From Cytophagales bacterium (GTDB lineage: Bacteria; Bacteroidota; Bacteroidia; Cytophagales; Spirosomataceae), in the NCBI GenBank assembly GCA_013298125.1, contig JAAFJP010000022.1, positions 40,762 to 104,761 of the forward strand: 64,000 bases of DNA, read 5' to 3'. Below the pieces are notes generated by a model. That model was not told where the DNA came from, searched no databases, and saw nothing but the letters and a program-made list of their open reading frames with translations. Shown here piece by piece: positions 17,673 through 25,774 of this stretch (within the stretch, counting starts at the first letter, position 1; each line of letters opens with the position of its first letter). The translations under genes were made by a program, and so were the position numbers.

Positions 17673-18422
17673 ATGATACAACCCATCGAATTAGTCGTTT
17701 TTGATATGGCAGGAACAACTGTTCAAGACCGCCATGAGGTAGAAATGTGTTTCTTGGAAGCGGCATCACACACAGGTTTGAGTGTTACGCCCGAACGAGT
17801 TTTAGCCCTTCAAGGATATTCTAAAATCTACGTTTTTGAATTACTCTGGAAAGAGATGATTGGAGAGAAACATCCTGATTTACAGGAGTTTGTAAATAAT
17901 TCTTATGAAATTTTTTGCAGTATTTTAGAGCATCATTACAATACAAGTAATATTTTTCCAACGGATGGATGTTTAGAGATATTCAATTTTTTAAAAGAAA
18001 GAGAAATTAAAATTGCCCTTACCACAGGTTTTTACCGAAAAGTAACCAATATCATTTTGGGTAAATTAGGTTGGCTCAATGGGCTTGATAGTCGTTACGT
18101 TGGGAATAAAAATACCACCATCCAAGCCTCCATTGCCTCAGACGAAGTGTTGAAAGGTCGCCCTGAACCTCAAATGATTCACAGAGCAATGTCTTTGCTT
18201 GGTGTGCATGATAGCATGAAAGTTATCAATATCGGAGATACACCTTCCGACCTAAAATCGGGCATTCGGGCGGGCGTAAGAATGTCTTTGGGGGTAACGA
18301 ATGGCACACATACACGCCAACAATTAAGCGTTCATCGAAATGATGGATTTTTGAGTAAAGTATCTGATTTAAAGCAATTTATCAAAAATATTGACCACTC
18401 ACTTGTCTATGAAAAAGTATGA
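17673..18422 (+). CDS. Phosphonatase-like HAD hydrolase
   Basis: 249-residue HAD-superfamily hydrolase. VVFDMAGTTVQD at 8-19 is the phosphonatase form of motif I (nucleophile Asp11, D-x-A-G-T); LTTGFYRK is motif II; KGRPEPQMIHRAM and NIGDTPSDLKSGIRAG are motifs III and IV. In the small cap, GYSK places Lys51 where phosphonoacetaldehyde hydrolase has its Schiff-base lysine, but the following histidine is not conserved. This fits the phosphonatase-like group that accompanies FAD oxidoreductase and HD-domain genes in phosphonate operons. Likely reaction: C-P or phosphate-ester cleavage of a phosphonoacetaldehyde-like compound. It overlaps the next gene by 14 bases. Confidence 0.8.
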   Translation: MIQPIELVVFDMAGTTVQDRHEVEMCFLEAASHTGLSVTPERVLALQGYSKIYVFELLWKEMIGEKHPDLQEFVNNSYEIFCSILEHHYNTSNIFPTDGCLEIFNFLKEREIKIALTTGFYRKVTNIILGKLGWLNGLDSRYVGNKNTTIQASIASDEVLKGRPEPQMIHRAMSLLGVHDSMKVINIGDTPSDLKSGIRAGVRMSLGVTNGTHTRQQLSVHRNDGFLSKVSDLKQFIKNIDHSLVYEKV

Positions 18423-19560
18423 TTTGATTGTTATTGGAGCTGGAAACTTAGGCACATTTCACGCCTATCATGCCTTATTGAAAGGTAAAACTGTTTTGAT
18501 GATTGAGAAAGATTCTGAACCTATCGAAGCCACTGTTCGCAACTTTGGGCAAGTAGTTCCTTCTGGTCAAGCCCTTGAAAATTGGTTTGAATATGGACGT
18601 GAATCCTTGAAAATCTATAAAGATATTCAGTCAAAATTTGACATTACAGTTCGTCAAAATGGCACATATTATTTTGCTTCCGATGACCAAGAAATGACGC
18701 TTTTGGAGGAAACCAGAGCCTTGTTCAAATTAGAGAATTATCCATCTACTTTATTGAACAGAAAATCGTGTTATGAACGTTTCCAGAACCTCAATACCGA
18801 TTATTACAAAGGTGGATTATTCTTTCCAGAAGAGATTTCGGTAGAACCCAGAACGATGGTTCATCGAGTTAGGCAAATGTTGATTCAAGACTATGGGCTT
18901 AGTTTTTTGAATAATACTGTCGTAAAAAATTGCGATTTAGAAAATGGTATTTGCAAAATACAAACCGCTGATAATCAGAGTTTTTACGCTGAAAAAGTAG
19001 CATTGTGTAGTGGTTATGAATTTAAGATTTTGTTTCCAGAAATATTCAAAGCAAGTCAAATGAAAATCTGTAAACTCAACATGATGCAGACTTTTCCATT
19101 GCCAGAAGTGAAGCTAAATGGAAACATTCTTTCAGGGCTTTCGATTCGTAGATATGACAGTTTTAAATCGTGTATTTCTTACGATAACCTCATCACGCCC
19201 GAATGGCAAAAACCCTATCAACAATGGGGAATTCATCTTTTATTCAAACAAGCCCTCAACGGTTCTATCATCATCGGAGATTCGCACGAGTACGCAAATG
19301 TGGATGAAAATTCAAAGCTCCCAATTGGTATTGATATGGAAATCAATGAGTTAATCTTGAAAGAGGCAAAAAGAATTATGACCTTGCCTAACTGGAAAAT
19401 ACAAAACTATTGGGCAGGATATTATGCTCAGGCGATTGACGGAGGTGTTTTTGAACATCAAATTTCTAACAAAATTTTTATCTCCACGGGCATTGGGGGC
19501 AAAGGAATGACCACAGGAGCTGGTTATAGTCGGAAGAGGGTTGAGGAGATTTTTAGGTAG
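18409..19560 (+). CDS. FAD-dependent oxidoreductase of phosphonate operons
   Basis: 383 residues from the ATG at 18409; the frame extends to a TTG at 18391. DLIVIGAGNLGTFHAYHALL is the Rossmann FAD site, with IEKD closing the second strand; the C-terminal AGYYAQAIDGG and STGIGGKGMTTGAGYSRK form the second FAD segment of the D-amino-acid-oxidase/glycine-oxidase (DAO) fold. The TIGR03364-type subgroup is found beside phosphonatase-like and HD-domain genes, exactly as here, and members are thought to oxidise N-substituted or free aminoethylphosphonate to phosphonoacetaldehyde. The short overlap with the HAD gene indicates translational coupling. Confidence 0.8.
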   Translation: MKKYDLIVIGAGNLGTFHAYHALLKGKTVLMIEKDSEPIEATVRNFGQVVPSGQALENWFEYGRESLKIYKDIQSKFDITVRQNGTYYFASDDQEMTLLEETRALFKLENYPSTLLNRKSCYERFQNLNTDYYKGGLFFPEEISVEPRTMVHRVRQMLIQDYGLSFLNNTVVKNCDLENGICKIQTADNQSFYAEKVALCSGYEFKILFPEIFKASQMKICKLNMMQTFPLPEVKLNGNILSGLSIRRYDSFKSCISYDNLITPEWQKPYQQWGIHLLFKQALNGSIIIGDSHEYANVDENSKLPIGIDMEINELILKEAKRIMTLPNWKIQNYWAGYYAQAIDGGVFEHQISNKIFISTGIGGKGMTTGAGYSRKRVEEIFR

Positions 19561-19612
19561 ATAATTTTAAAGCAAACCCTCTAAATCTTAAAACTAACAA
19601 TAAACTTAAACC

Positions 19613-20188
19613 ATGAACATTACAGAATCTATCCTCAATCAAAGAATTGATACCATCTTTGGGTTGTACGAAATTAATGGTTCAGATGAATACGTGGGAG
19701 AGCCTGTCAGTATCTTGGAACATAGCCTACAAGCTGCCCAAATGGCTGAAAATGAGGGCTTTGATGAAGATGTAATCCTTGCTGCCTTCTTCCATGACAT
19801 CGGACATTTTTTGCCGAATAAAAATGAAATGAATGGTTTGGGAAATATCTCGCATGAAGTAGCTGGGGCAAATTTTTTGTATAAAAATGGATTCTCAAAA
19901 CGAGTAGCTTCTTTGGTTAGAAACCATGTTGAAGCAAAACGTTATCTCACTTTCAAATATCCCGATTATTACGGAAAATTATCGGAAGCCAGTAAGCAAA
20001 CCCTTGAATTTCAAGGTGGCAGAATGACCACAGAAGAAGCATCAGAGTTTGAAAAAATGCCAATGTTTGACCTATTTCTAAAAATGAGGGAGTGGGATGA
20101 CAGGGCAAAAGTTACAGATTTTAACTACCCAAGTTTGGAAAAATATAAAGACATGGCAAAACAGCACTTTACAGAACTTATACTTTGA
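19613..20188 (+). CDS. PhnZ-like HD-domain phosphonate oxygenase
   Basis: 191-residue HD-domain protein of the group associated with phosphonate degradation. The six metal ligands of the mixed-valent diiron oxygenase PhnZ have counterparts at His37, His61, Asp62, His81, His105 and Asp163 with nearly identical spacing; Lys109 follows in NHVEAKR as in PhnZ, and Tyr27 and Glu30 (EYVGE) match the substrate-gating pair. PhnZ cleaves the C-P bond of a 2-hydroxylated aminoalkylphosphonate to phosphate and an amino acid. No PhnY-type hydroxylase gene lies in the window, so the natural substrate may already be hydroxylated or PhnY may be elsewhere. Third gene of the operon. Confidence 0.82.
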   Translation: MNITESILNQRIDTIFGLYEINGSDEYVGEPVSILEHSLQAAQMAENEGFDEDVILAAFFHDIGHFLPNKNEMNGLGNISHEVAGANFLYKNGFSKRVASLVRNHVEAKRYLTFKYPDYYGKLSEASKQTLEFQGGRMTTEEASEFEKMPMFDLFLKMREWDDRAKVTDFNYPSLEKYKDMAKQHFTELIL

Positions 20189-20191
20189 TTA

Positions 20192-22762
20192 ATGAAAATA
20201 CAAAGTCACTTCAAAAAACTCATATATTCATTTTTACTTCTATTGTTTTTCGGAATAAATGATAATTATGCCCAAACGCTTACTCGACTCAAAGGGAAAG
20301 TTACAGATGCAAAATCAGGAGAAACTTTGCCTTTTGTGAATGTTTCAGTTGTTGGAACAAAACAAGGGACTCAGACGGATATGAATGGAAGTTTTTATTT
20401 AGAAATTCCTCAACAGAACCCAACAATTCGGGTAGCTTTCGTAGGCTATGCTCCCGAAATACGGAAAGTTGAAGGTGGAAAAATTGTGACGCTTAATATT
20501 AAACTCAAAACACAAGCCACAGATTTACAGGAAGTTACGGTAAAAGGCAAAAAAGATAAATACAGAAATAAAGATAATCCTGCCGTAATTTTGATTCGAA
20601 AAGTGATTGAAAATAAGGATAAAAACCGTAAAGAATCCTCGGATTTTTATCAGTACAATAAATACGAAAAATTAGAATTTGACCTAAGTAATATTTCCGA
20701 AAAATTTAGGAATAAACGTTCTCTCAAAAAATTTGATTTCGTTTTTAATCACCTTGATACTTCTCAAATTACAGGTAAAGTAAACCTACCGATGTATCTG
20801 AAAGAAACGATTTCGGATGTTTATTTTAGAAAATCTCCCGAAACTAAAAAAGAGATTATTCAAGGGGAAAAAATGACGGGTTTAGGAAATTATGTAGATA
20901 ACAATGGCATAAAACTCTATCTCGAAGCACTTTATCAGGATGTGAATGTCTATGACAATAATATTCTCCTTTTGGCGACTCAGTTTTTAGGACCAACTGC
21001 CCCCGTTGCTCCTCAGTTTTATCGTTACGTTATTATTGACACGACAGTTTACAAAAATATCAAATGTGTCAATTTGGGTTTTTCACCACGAAATACCAAC
21101 GACCAACTTTTTCAAGGAACAATGTTGATTGCCTTGGATTCGAGTTATGCTATCCGAAAAGTGCAGATGGGTTTTTCAAAGGATATTAATGTCAATTTTG
21201 TAACTGATTTACGAATCAATCAAGAATATGATTTTGTCAATAATGAAGGTTTGATGCTCACCAAGGACGATTTGGCGATTGAATTTAACCTTTTGAAAAA
21301 GGAAAACGGCATGGGGCTTTTCGGTCAGCGGAGTGTGTCGTATATAGACTACGTTATCAATAAACCCATCGAAGAAACCCGTTTCGACGGACTAAAAACA
21401 GATATTTTAAAAAATTCTGACAAGCGAGATGATGATTTCTGGAAAAAGGCTCGTCATCAAGAATTGAGCAACAAAGAACAAGGCATTTATTCGATGGTGG
21501 ATAGTGTGAAAAAAGTCCCTGCTTTTCAGCGATTTATGAATACCGCCACCTTTATTTTGGAAGGATATAAACCCATTGGTGGTTTTGAAATTGGACCTGT
21601 TAATACTTTTTATAGTTTCAATCCTATCGAAGGTTTTAGATTGCGTTTGGGAGGAAGAACGACGATTAGTTTTAGTGAAAGAATTGCCTTTGAAACTTAT
21701 GGAGCGTATGGTTTTGATGATCAACGATTTAAGTATTTTGGTTCTGCAACCCTCTCATTAACAGACCATAACACATATACCTACCCCATAAAGCATCTCC
21801 GTTTATCTTATCAGGATGAAATAAAAATCCCAGGTCAGGAGCTTCAATTTGTTCAGGAGGATAATATTTTGGTGTCTTTCAAAAGAGGCATCAATAACCG
21901 AATGACTTATAATAAAGTCTTCAACTTGGATTATTTGAATGAATCTCGTTCGGGTTTGGCGGTCAATATTAATTTTAAAAGAATTAGCCAAACCCCTACG
22001 GGTAATTTGTTTTTTAATACTGTTAATTCAATTGGAGAAAACACCCCAATTCAAGAAGTAGTGAGTAGTGAATTGATGCTTGGATTACGCTACGCACCGA
22101 AAGAACAATTCTATCAAGGACGAAATTATAGGATTCCAATTATCAATCAATATCCTAAATTTCAAGTCAGATACACCCTTGGAATTAAAGATTTTTTGGG
22201 GAGTAATTATTCCTTTCATCGCTTGATGGCTTATGCAAATAAACGAGTATATCTTCCTCCCATTGGTTATACAGATTTTACACTCGAAGGCGGTAAAACC
22301 TTTGGTAAGCTACCTTTTATTTTACTGACCATTCACAGAGCGAATCAATCGTATGCCTTTCAACCTGAATCGTATAATATGATGAATTTCTTGGAATTTG
22401 TCAGTGATGAATACGGGACAATCTTTATCGACCATCATTTTAATGGATTCATTTTCAACAAGTTACCCTTAATCAAAAAACTAAAACTTCGAGAAGTAAT
22501 CAGTTTCAAAGCACTCTGGGGGCGACTTTCAGAAGATAACCGACCTACGATTGAAAATGGTCTTCCATTATTACCAACTGATAAAGATGGTAAGCCAACA
22601 ACCTTCTCGCTCGAAGGCAAACCTTACATGGAAATGAGTTTTGGAATTGAGAATATTTTTAAGGTTATTCGATTAGATTTGGTGAAACGTTTGAGCTACT
22701 TAGATAATCCAAATGTCAATTCTAATTTGGGGCTGAGGTTTAGGATTCGGTTTGATTTTTAA
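20192..22762 (+). CDS. DUF5686 outer-membrane protein with CarboxypepD-reg domain
   Basis: 856 residues. Signal peptide to about Gln28 (INDNYAQ), CarboxypepD-reg-like domain at about 34-115 (KVTDAKSGETLPFVNVSV, DMNGSFYLEIP, AFVGYAPE), then the DUF5686 region (VIENKDKNRKESSDFYQYNKYEK) and a long beta-rich barrel ending RFRIRFDF with a terminal phenylalanine. Family members are Bacteroidota outer-membrane proteins of unknown function. It begins three bases after the HD gene stop codon, so it is transcribed with the phosphonate genes; whether it helps phosphonate entry is open. Confidence 0.85.
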   Translation: MKIQSHFKKLIYSFLLLLFFGINDNYAQTLTRLKGKVTDAKSGETLPFVNVSVVGTKQGTQTDMNGSFYLEIPQQNPTIRVAFVGYAPEIRKVEGGKIVTLNIKLKTQATDLQEVTVKGKKDKYRNKDNPAVILIRKVIENKDKNRKESSDFYQYNKYEKLEFDLSNISEKFRNKRSLKKFDFVFNHLDTSQITGKVNLPMYLKETISDVYFRKSPETKKEIIQGEKMTGLGNYVDNNGIKLYLEALYQDVNVYDNNILLLATQFLGPTAPVAPQFYRYVIIDTTVYKNIKCVNLGFSPRNTNDQLFQGTMLIALDSSYAIRKVQMGFSKDINVNFVTDLRINQEYDFVNNEGLMLTKDDLAIEFNLLKKENGMGLFGQRSVSYIDYVINKPIEETRFDGLKTDILKNSDKRDDDFWKKARHQELSNKEQGIYSMVDSVKKVPAFQRFMNTATFILEGYKPIGGFEIGPVNTFYSFNPIEGFRLRLGGRTTISFSERIAFETYGAYGFDDQRFKYFGSATLSLTDHNTYTYPIKHLRLSYQDEIKIPGQELQFVQEDNILVSFKRGINNRMTYNKVFNLDYLNESRSGLAVNINFKRISQTPTGNLFFNTVNSIGENTPIQEVVSSELMLGLRYAPKEQFYQGRNYRIPIINQYPKFQVRYTLGIKDFLGSNYSFHRLMAYANKRVYLPPIGYTDFTLEGGKTFGKLPFILLTIHRANQSYAFQPESYNMMNFLEFVSDEYGTIFIDHHFNGFIFNKLPLIKKLKLREVISFKALWGRLSEDNRPTIENGLPLLPTDKDGKPTTFSLEGKPYMEMSFGIENIFKVIRLDLVKRLSYLDNPNVNSNLGLRFRIRFDF

Positions 22763-22852
22763 ACCTCACCCCCAGCCCCTCTCCTTCTGAGAGGGGAGTT
22801 TTACTTCGTCGAATACTCCCCTCTCAGAAGGAGAGGGGCTGGGGGTGAGGTT
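22762..22852. repeat. Long nested palindrome (38-bp arms)
   Basis: Arms 22762-22799 and 22815-22852 are perfect reverse complements around a 15-base loop. Each arm contains its own smaller dyad (CCCCTCTC, 5 bases, GAGAGGGG), so the element can fold as one long hairpin or as a cloverleaf. Its C-rich CCTCACCCCCAGCCCC text is unlike the local low-GC sequence. It abuts the DUF5686 stop codon and can terminate transcription, but its size suggests a mobile hairpin repeat. Confidence 0.85.
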
Positions 22853-22923
22853 CGTTCATTAACAATTAATTTACCCTTAACAATTCTTAATTTCTTGGTA
22901 ATAATCAGGTAATATCTGGATTG

Positions 22924-22931
22924 TATTTTTG
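22924..22931 (+). promoter_or_regulatory. -7 element of the ulosonic-acid-type cluster
   Basis: TATTTTTG matches TAnnTTTG 29 bases before the first gene of the cluster. No well-spaced -33 TTG was found. Confidence 0.45.
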
Positions 22932-22959
22932 TACAAGAACTTAACTATTTACCCTTACT

Positions 22960-23997
22960 ATGCAACAGAAAATTCTTTTCATTACAGGTTCTATTAATCA
23001 AACCACTCAGATGCAACAAATTGCATCTCAACTACCCGACTTCGATTGTTGGTTTAGTCAAATATTCGTCGATTTTCCACCTTTTCAGTGGTTAATTGAT
23101 AATACTGAAATATTGTCAAAAACAGTCGTATCGGGTCAATTCAAAGAAAATTCTGAGAAATATTGTCGTGAGCATGGCTTGAAAATGGATTATAAAGGAA
23201 AGAAAAATAAATATGATTTAGTCGTTTATTGTTCAGATATGGTCATTCCCGATAGAATGCTGCAAACCAAAACTTTGTGGGTGCAAGAAGGAATGATTGA
23301 TGAATTTACAACGTTGAGCAAAATCGTCAAAAAATTACAATTACCTCCCTATTTATCGGTTGGAACTTCCTTAAATGGCTCCTCAAATTTATGCGATGTC
23401 TATTGTGCGGCTTCGGAAGGGTACAAAGAAAAATTTGCAAAAATTGGTACTGATAAACACAAAATTATAGCTACGGGAATTCCCAATTTTGATAATTCAG
23501 AACAATACAGAATTAACGATTTTCCACTCCATGATTATGTGTTAGTGGCTACCTCAGACGGGCGAGAATGTTTCCGCAAAGAAGACAGACCTACTTTTAT
23601 TCGTAAATGTGTAGAAATTGCAAACGGAAGAAAGTTAATTTTTAAGATTCATCCCAACGAAATAATGGAGCGTGCCGTGGCTGAGATAAAAGCTAATGCT
23701 CCCGAAGAAACTATCATTTATACCTCTGGAAACATTAACCCAATGATTGCCAATTGTGAGGAATTTATCACCCAATATTCATCGGCGGTTTATGTGGGAA
23801 TGGCTTTGGGCAAAAAGGTACATTCATTCTTCGACATGGACGAATTGAAACGACAAATGCCCATTCAAAATGGTGGAACTTCTGCCAAAAATATCGCCCA
23901 AGTTTGTCGTGACTTCTTAGCTTTTGAGGGAAAGAAAGAAGATTTTATGAAAAATTATCATTTCAAAATTACCGAAAACGAATTGGTTTATGGATAA
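22960..23997 (+). CDS. GT-B transferase with sialyltransferase-type HP and SS motifs
   Basis: 345 residues, no signal peptide, two Rossmann-like halves. LIFKIHPNE places an HP motif at 231-232 in the second half, and FITQYSSAVYVG an SS motif at 274-275; WVQEGMIDEF (109-111) resembles the acidic E-G motif. These three motifs are shared by several bacterial CMP-sugar (sialic acid/Kdo-type) transferases and the CDP-glycerol transferase clan. It overlaps the cytidylyltransferase gene by 8 bases, so the natural reading is a transferase that uses the CMP-activated product of this cluster. Family assignment is inference from motifs; a UDP-GlcNAc epimerase-like role is less likely. Confidence 0.6.
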   Translation: MQQKILFITGSINQTTQMQQIASQLPDFDCWFSQIFVDFPPFQWLIDNTEILSKTVVSGQFKENSEKYCREHGLKMDYKGKKNKYDLVVYCSDMVIPDRMLQTKTLWVQEGMIDEFTTLSKIVKKLQLPPYLSVGTSLNGSSNLCDVYCAASEGYKEKFAKIGTDKHKIIATGIPNFDNSEQYRINDFPLHDYVLVATSDGRECFRKEDRPTFIRKCVEIANGRKLIFKIHPNEIMERAVAEIKANAPEETIIYTSGNINPMIANCEEFITQYSSAVYVGMALGKKVHSFFDMDELKRQMPIQNGGTSAKNIAQVCRDFLAFEGKKEDFMKNYHFKITENELVYG

Positions 23998-24805
23998 TAA
24001 ATTACTTAAAATCGTAGTGGTCGTTCAGGCAAGAATGTCATCCTCTCGTTTGCCTGGGAAAGTCTTATTTCCGATTCTCGGAGAAAGTCTTTTGTTCAGA
24101 ATGGTTGAAAGATTAAGACGAGTAAAATATCCTATAAACATCGTTGTAGCGACTTCCATTGACGAAACAGACAAGATTATTGAGGTAGTTTGTCAGGAAA
24201 AAGGCATAGAATTTTATCGTGGACAATTGCATGATTTATTAGATAGACACTATCAAGTTGGGCTACTGACAGAAGCAAATGCTGTTATAAAAATTCCAGC
24301 CGATTGTCCTTTAATTGACCCAAAAATTATTGATAAAGTCATTGATTTTTATTTGGAACACGAAACTGAATACGATTACATAAGCAACTTACATCCAGCC
24401 ACTTATCCTGACGGCAATGATGTAGAATTGATGACTTTCGATGCTTTGGAACAGGCTTGGCAAGAAGGTCGCCGACCCTTAGAGTTAGAACATACGACCC
24501 CCTATTTTTGGGAAAATCCAGATAAATTCCGAATTGCCAATCTTACTTGGGAATCGGGTTTAGATTATTCAATGTCACATCGTTTTACCATAGATTATTA
24601 TGAGGACTACCAATTTATTAAGCGGATTTTTGAGGAGCTATATCCTAACAATCCTGAATTTTCGATGGAGGATATTTTGAATCTAATCAATTCAAAACCA
24701 GAGATTTACGACATCAATAAAAAATATTTAGGCGTGAATTGGTATCGGAATCATTTATCAGAATTAACAACGATTACTGCCGAACAAACCAATATTTTGG
24801 TATAA
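23990..24805 (+). CDS. SpsF-like cytidylyltransferase (CMP-ulosonate synthetase type)
   Basis: 271 residues. VVVQARMSSSRLPGKVLF (10-27) is the nucleotide-binding signature of the CMP-Kdo/CMP-sialate synthetase family in its SpsF form, and KIPADCPLIDP is the metal-binding segment. SpsF-type enzymes activate a 3-deoxy-ulosonic or related acid with CTP, releasing pyrophosphate. The gene is locked to the upstream transferase by an 8-base overlap and is followed three bases later by the transketolase gene, so activation, precursor synthesis and transfer are encoded together. The sugar it activates is unknown. Confidence 0.85.
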   Translation: MDNKLLKIVVVVQARMSSSRLPGKVLFPILGESLLFRMVERLRRVKYPINIVVATSIDETDKIIEVVCQEKGIEFYRGQLHDLLDRHYQVGLLTEANAVIKIPADCPLIDPKIIDKVIDFYLEHETEYDYISNLHPATYPDGNDVELMTFDALEQAWQEGRRPLELEHTTPYFWENPDKFRIANLTWESGLDYSMSHRFTIDYYEDYQFIKRIFEELYPNNPEFSMEDILNLINSKPEIYDINKKYLGVNWYRNHLSELTTITAEQTNILV

Positions 24806-24808
24806 ATA

Positions 24809-25666
24809 ATGAACGAAAATAAAATAAAAGATTTAGAATCTGTTGCCTTACGGGTACGAGAACACATCATCAAAATGTCCACCGATGGGGGCTGTTTTGT
24901 GGGGGCTTCTTTGTCAGCAACGGATTTGATGGTTTACCTCTATTCTGAATTTCTCAATGTTTTTGAGGACAATCTTCAAGACCCAGACCGTGATTATTTA
25001 TTCCTCTCGAAAGGGCATGATGTCCCAGCTTTGTATGGTACATTGATTGAAATGGGCATTTTAGAAAAGGAAAGATTACAAAATCACCTCTCAACTTCTG
25101 ATAGTATTTATTGGCATCCCAACACCAATATTCCATGTATTGAATTTCATTCTGGTTCATTGGGTCATTTGCCTTCGGTGGCTTTGGGTGTAGCTTTGGA
25201 CTGCAAAATTCGTGGTACGAACAACTTTGTCGTGTGTATCATGGGCGATGGTGAACTCAACGAAGGCTCATGTTGGGAGGCGGTCATGGTAGCAAATGCC
25301 TACAAGTTAGACAATCTCATTTTCGTAATTGACCGTAATAATTTTCAAGCCAACATGGCAACGGAAGACTTAATTCCTCTCGAACCTTTGGCAGATAAAT
25401 TTGAAGCATTTGGGGCAGAAGTAACCCGAATTGATGGACATAATTTTCAAGATTTAGAAGAAGCATTTGCAGAAATTCCATACAAAACTGGAAAGCTAAA
25501 TGTCATCATAGCCGATACGGTCAGAGGAAAAGGTTTACCAAGCATCGAAGCCCGTGCAGACCGTTGGTTTTGCAATTTTTCTGAAAAAGAGGTAGAAGAA
25601 TTATTAGATGAATTGCATGGAAACCATACGGCAAATATTGAATCTGAAACGATGATGGTTAGGTAA
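24809..25666 (+). CDS. Transketolase N-terminal (thiamine diphosphate-binding) subunit
   Basis: 285 residues equal to the first domain of transketolase. SKGHDVPALYGTL, the H-x-G-S-L-G motif (HSGSLGHLPSVALG) and the thiamine diphosphate/Mg site MGDGELNEGSCWEA...DRNN are all present. Split transketolases place the two halves in separate adjacent genes and are common in specialised sugar pathways. The partner gene follows after a palindrome. Predicted reaction: transfer of a two-carbon ketol unit to or from an aldose, presumably to make the aldose used by the NeuB-like synthase of this cluster (inference). Confidence 0.9.
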   Translation: MNENKIKDLESVALRVREHIIKMSTDGGCFVGASLSATDLMVYLYSEFLNVFEDNLQDPDRDYLFLSKGHDVPALYGTLIEMGILEKERLQNHLSTSDSIYWHPNTNIPCIEFHSGSLGHLPSVALGVALDCKIRGTNNFVVCIMGDGELNEGSCWEAVMVANAYKLDNLIFVIDRNNFQANMATEDLIPLEPLADKFEAFGAEVTRIDGHNFQDLEEAFAEIPYKTGKLNVIIADTVRGKGLPSIEARADRWFCNFSEKEVEELLDELHGNHTANIESETMMVR

Positions 25667-25677
25667 ACTAATTTCTA

Positions 25678-25752
25678 CTGTAGCTCGAAGTGGCACTTCG
25701 AGAACCGAGTCCAATTGTTTGTCCATTCTCGAAGTGCCACTTCGAGCTACAG
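25678..25752. repeat. Long nested palindrome between the two transketolase genes
   Basis: 27-bp perfect arms (25678-25704 and 25726-25752) flank a 21-base loop. Each arm contains CTCGAAGT-GGC-ACTTCGAG, itself a dyad, so a cloverleaf fold is possible. The element reaches to 22 bases before the start of the C-terminal subunit. Confidence 0.85.
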
Positions 25753-25774
25753 TATTGAATCCGAAATCAAAATA

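Noticed and set aside
22762..22852. Palindrome at 22762 as a simple terminator only
   Set aside because: A 38-bp perfect stem with C/G-rich text and nested dyads is far larger than needed for termination, so it is listed as a repeat that may also terminate.
25715..25774. Start of the transketolase C-subunit at 25715
   Set aside because: The first 20 codons are entirely palindrome-derived and unlike transketolase; ATG 25775 begins the conserved protein.
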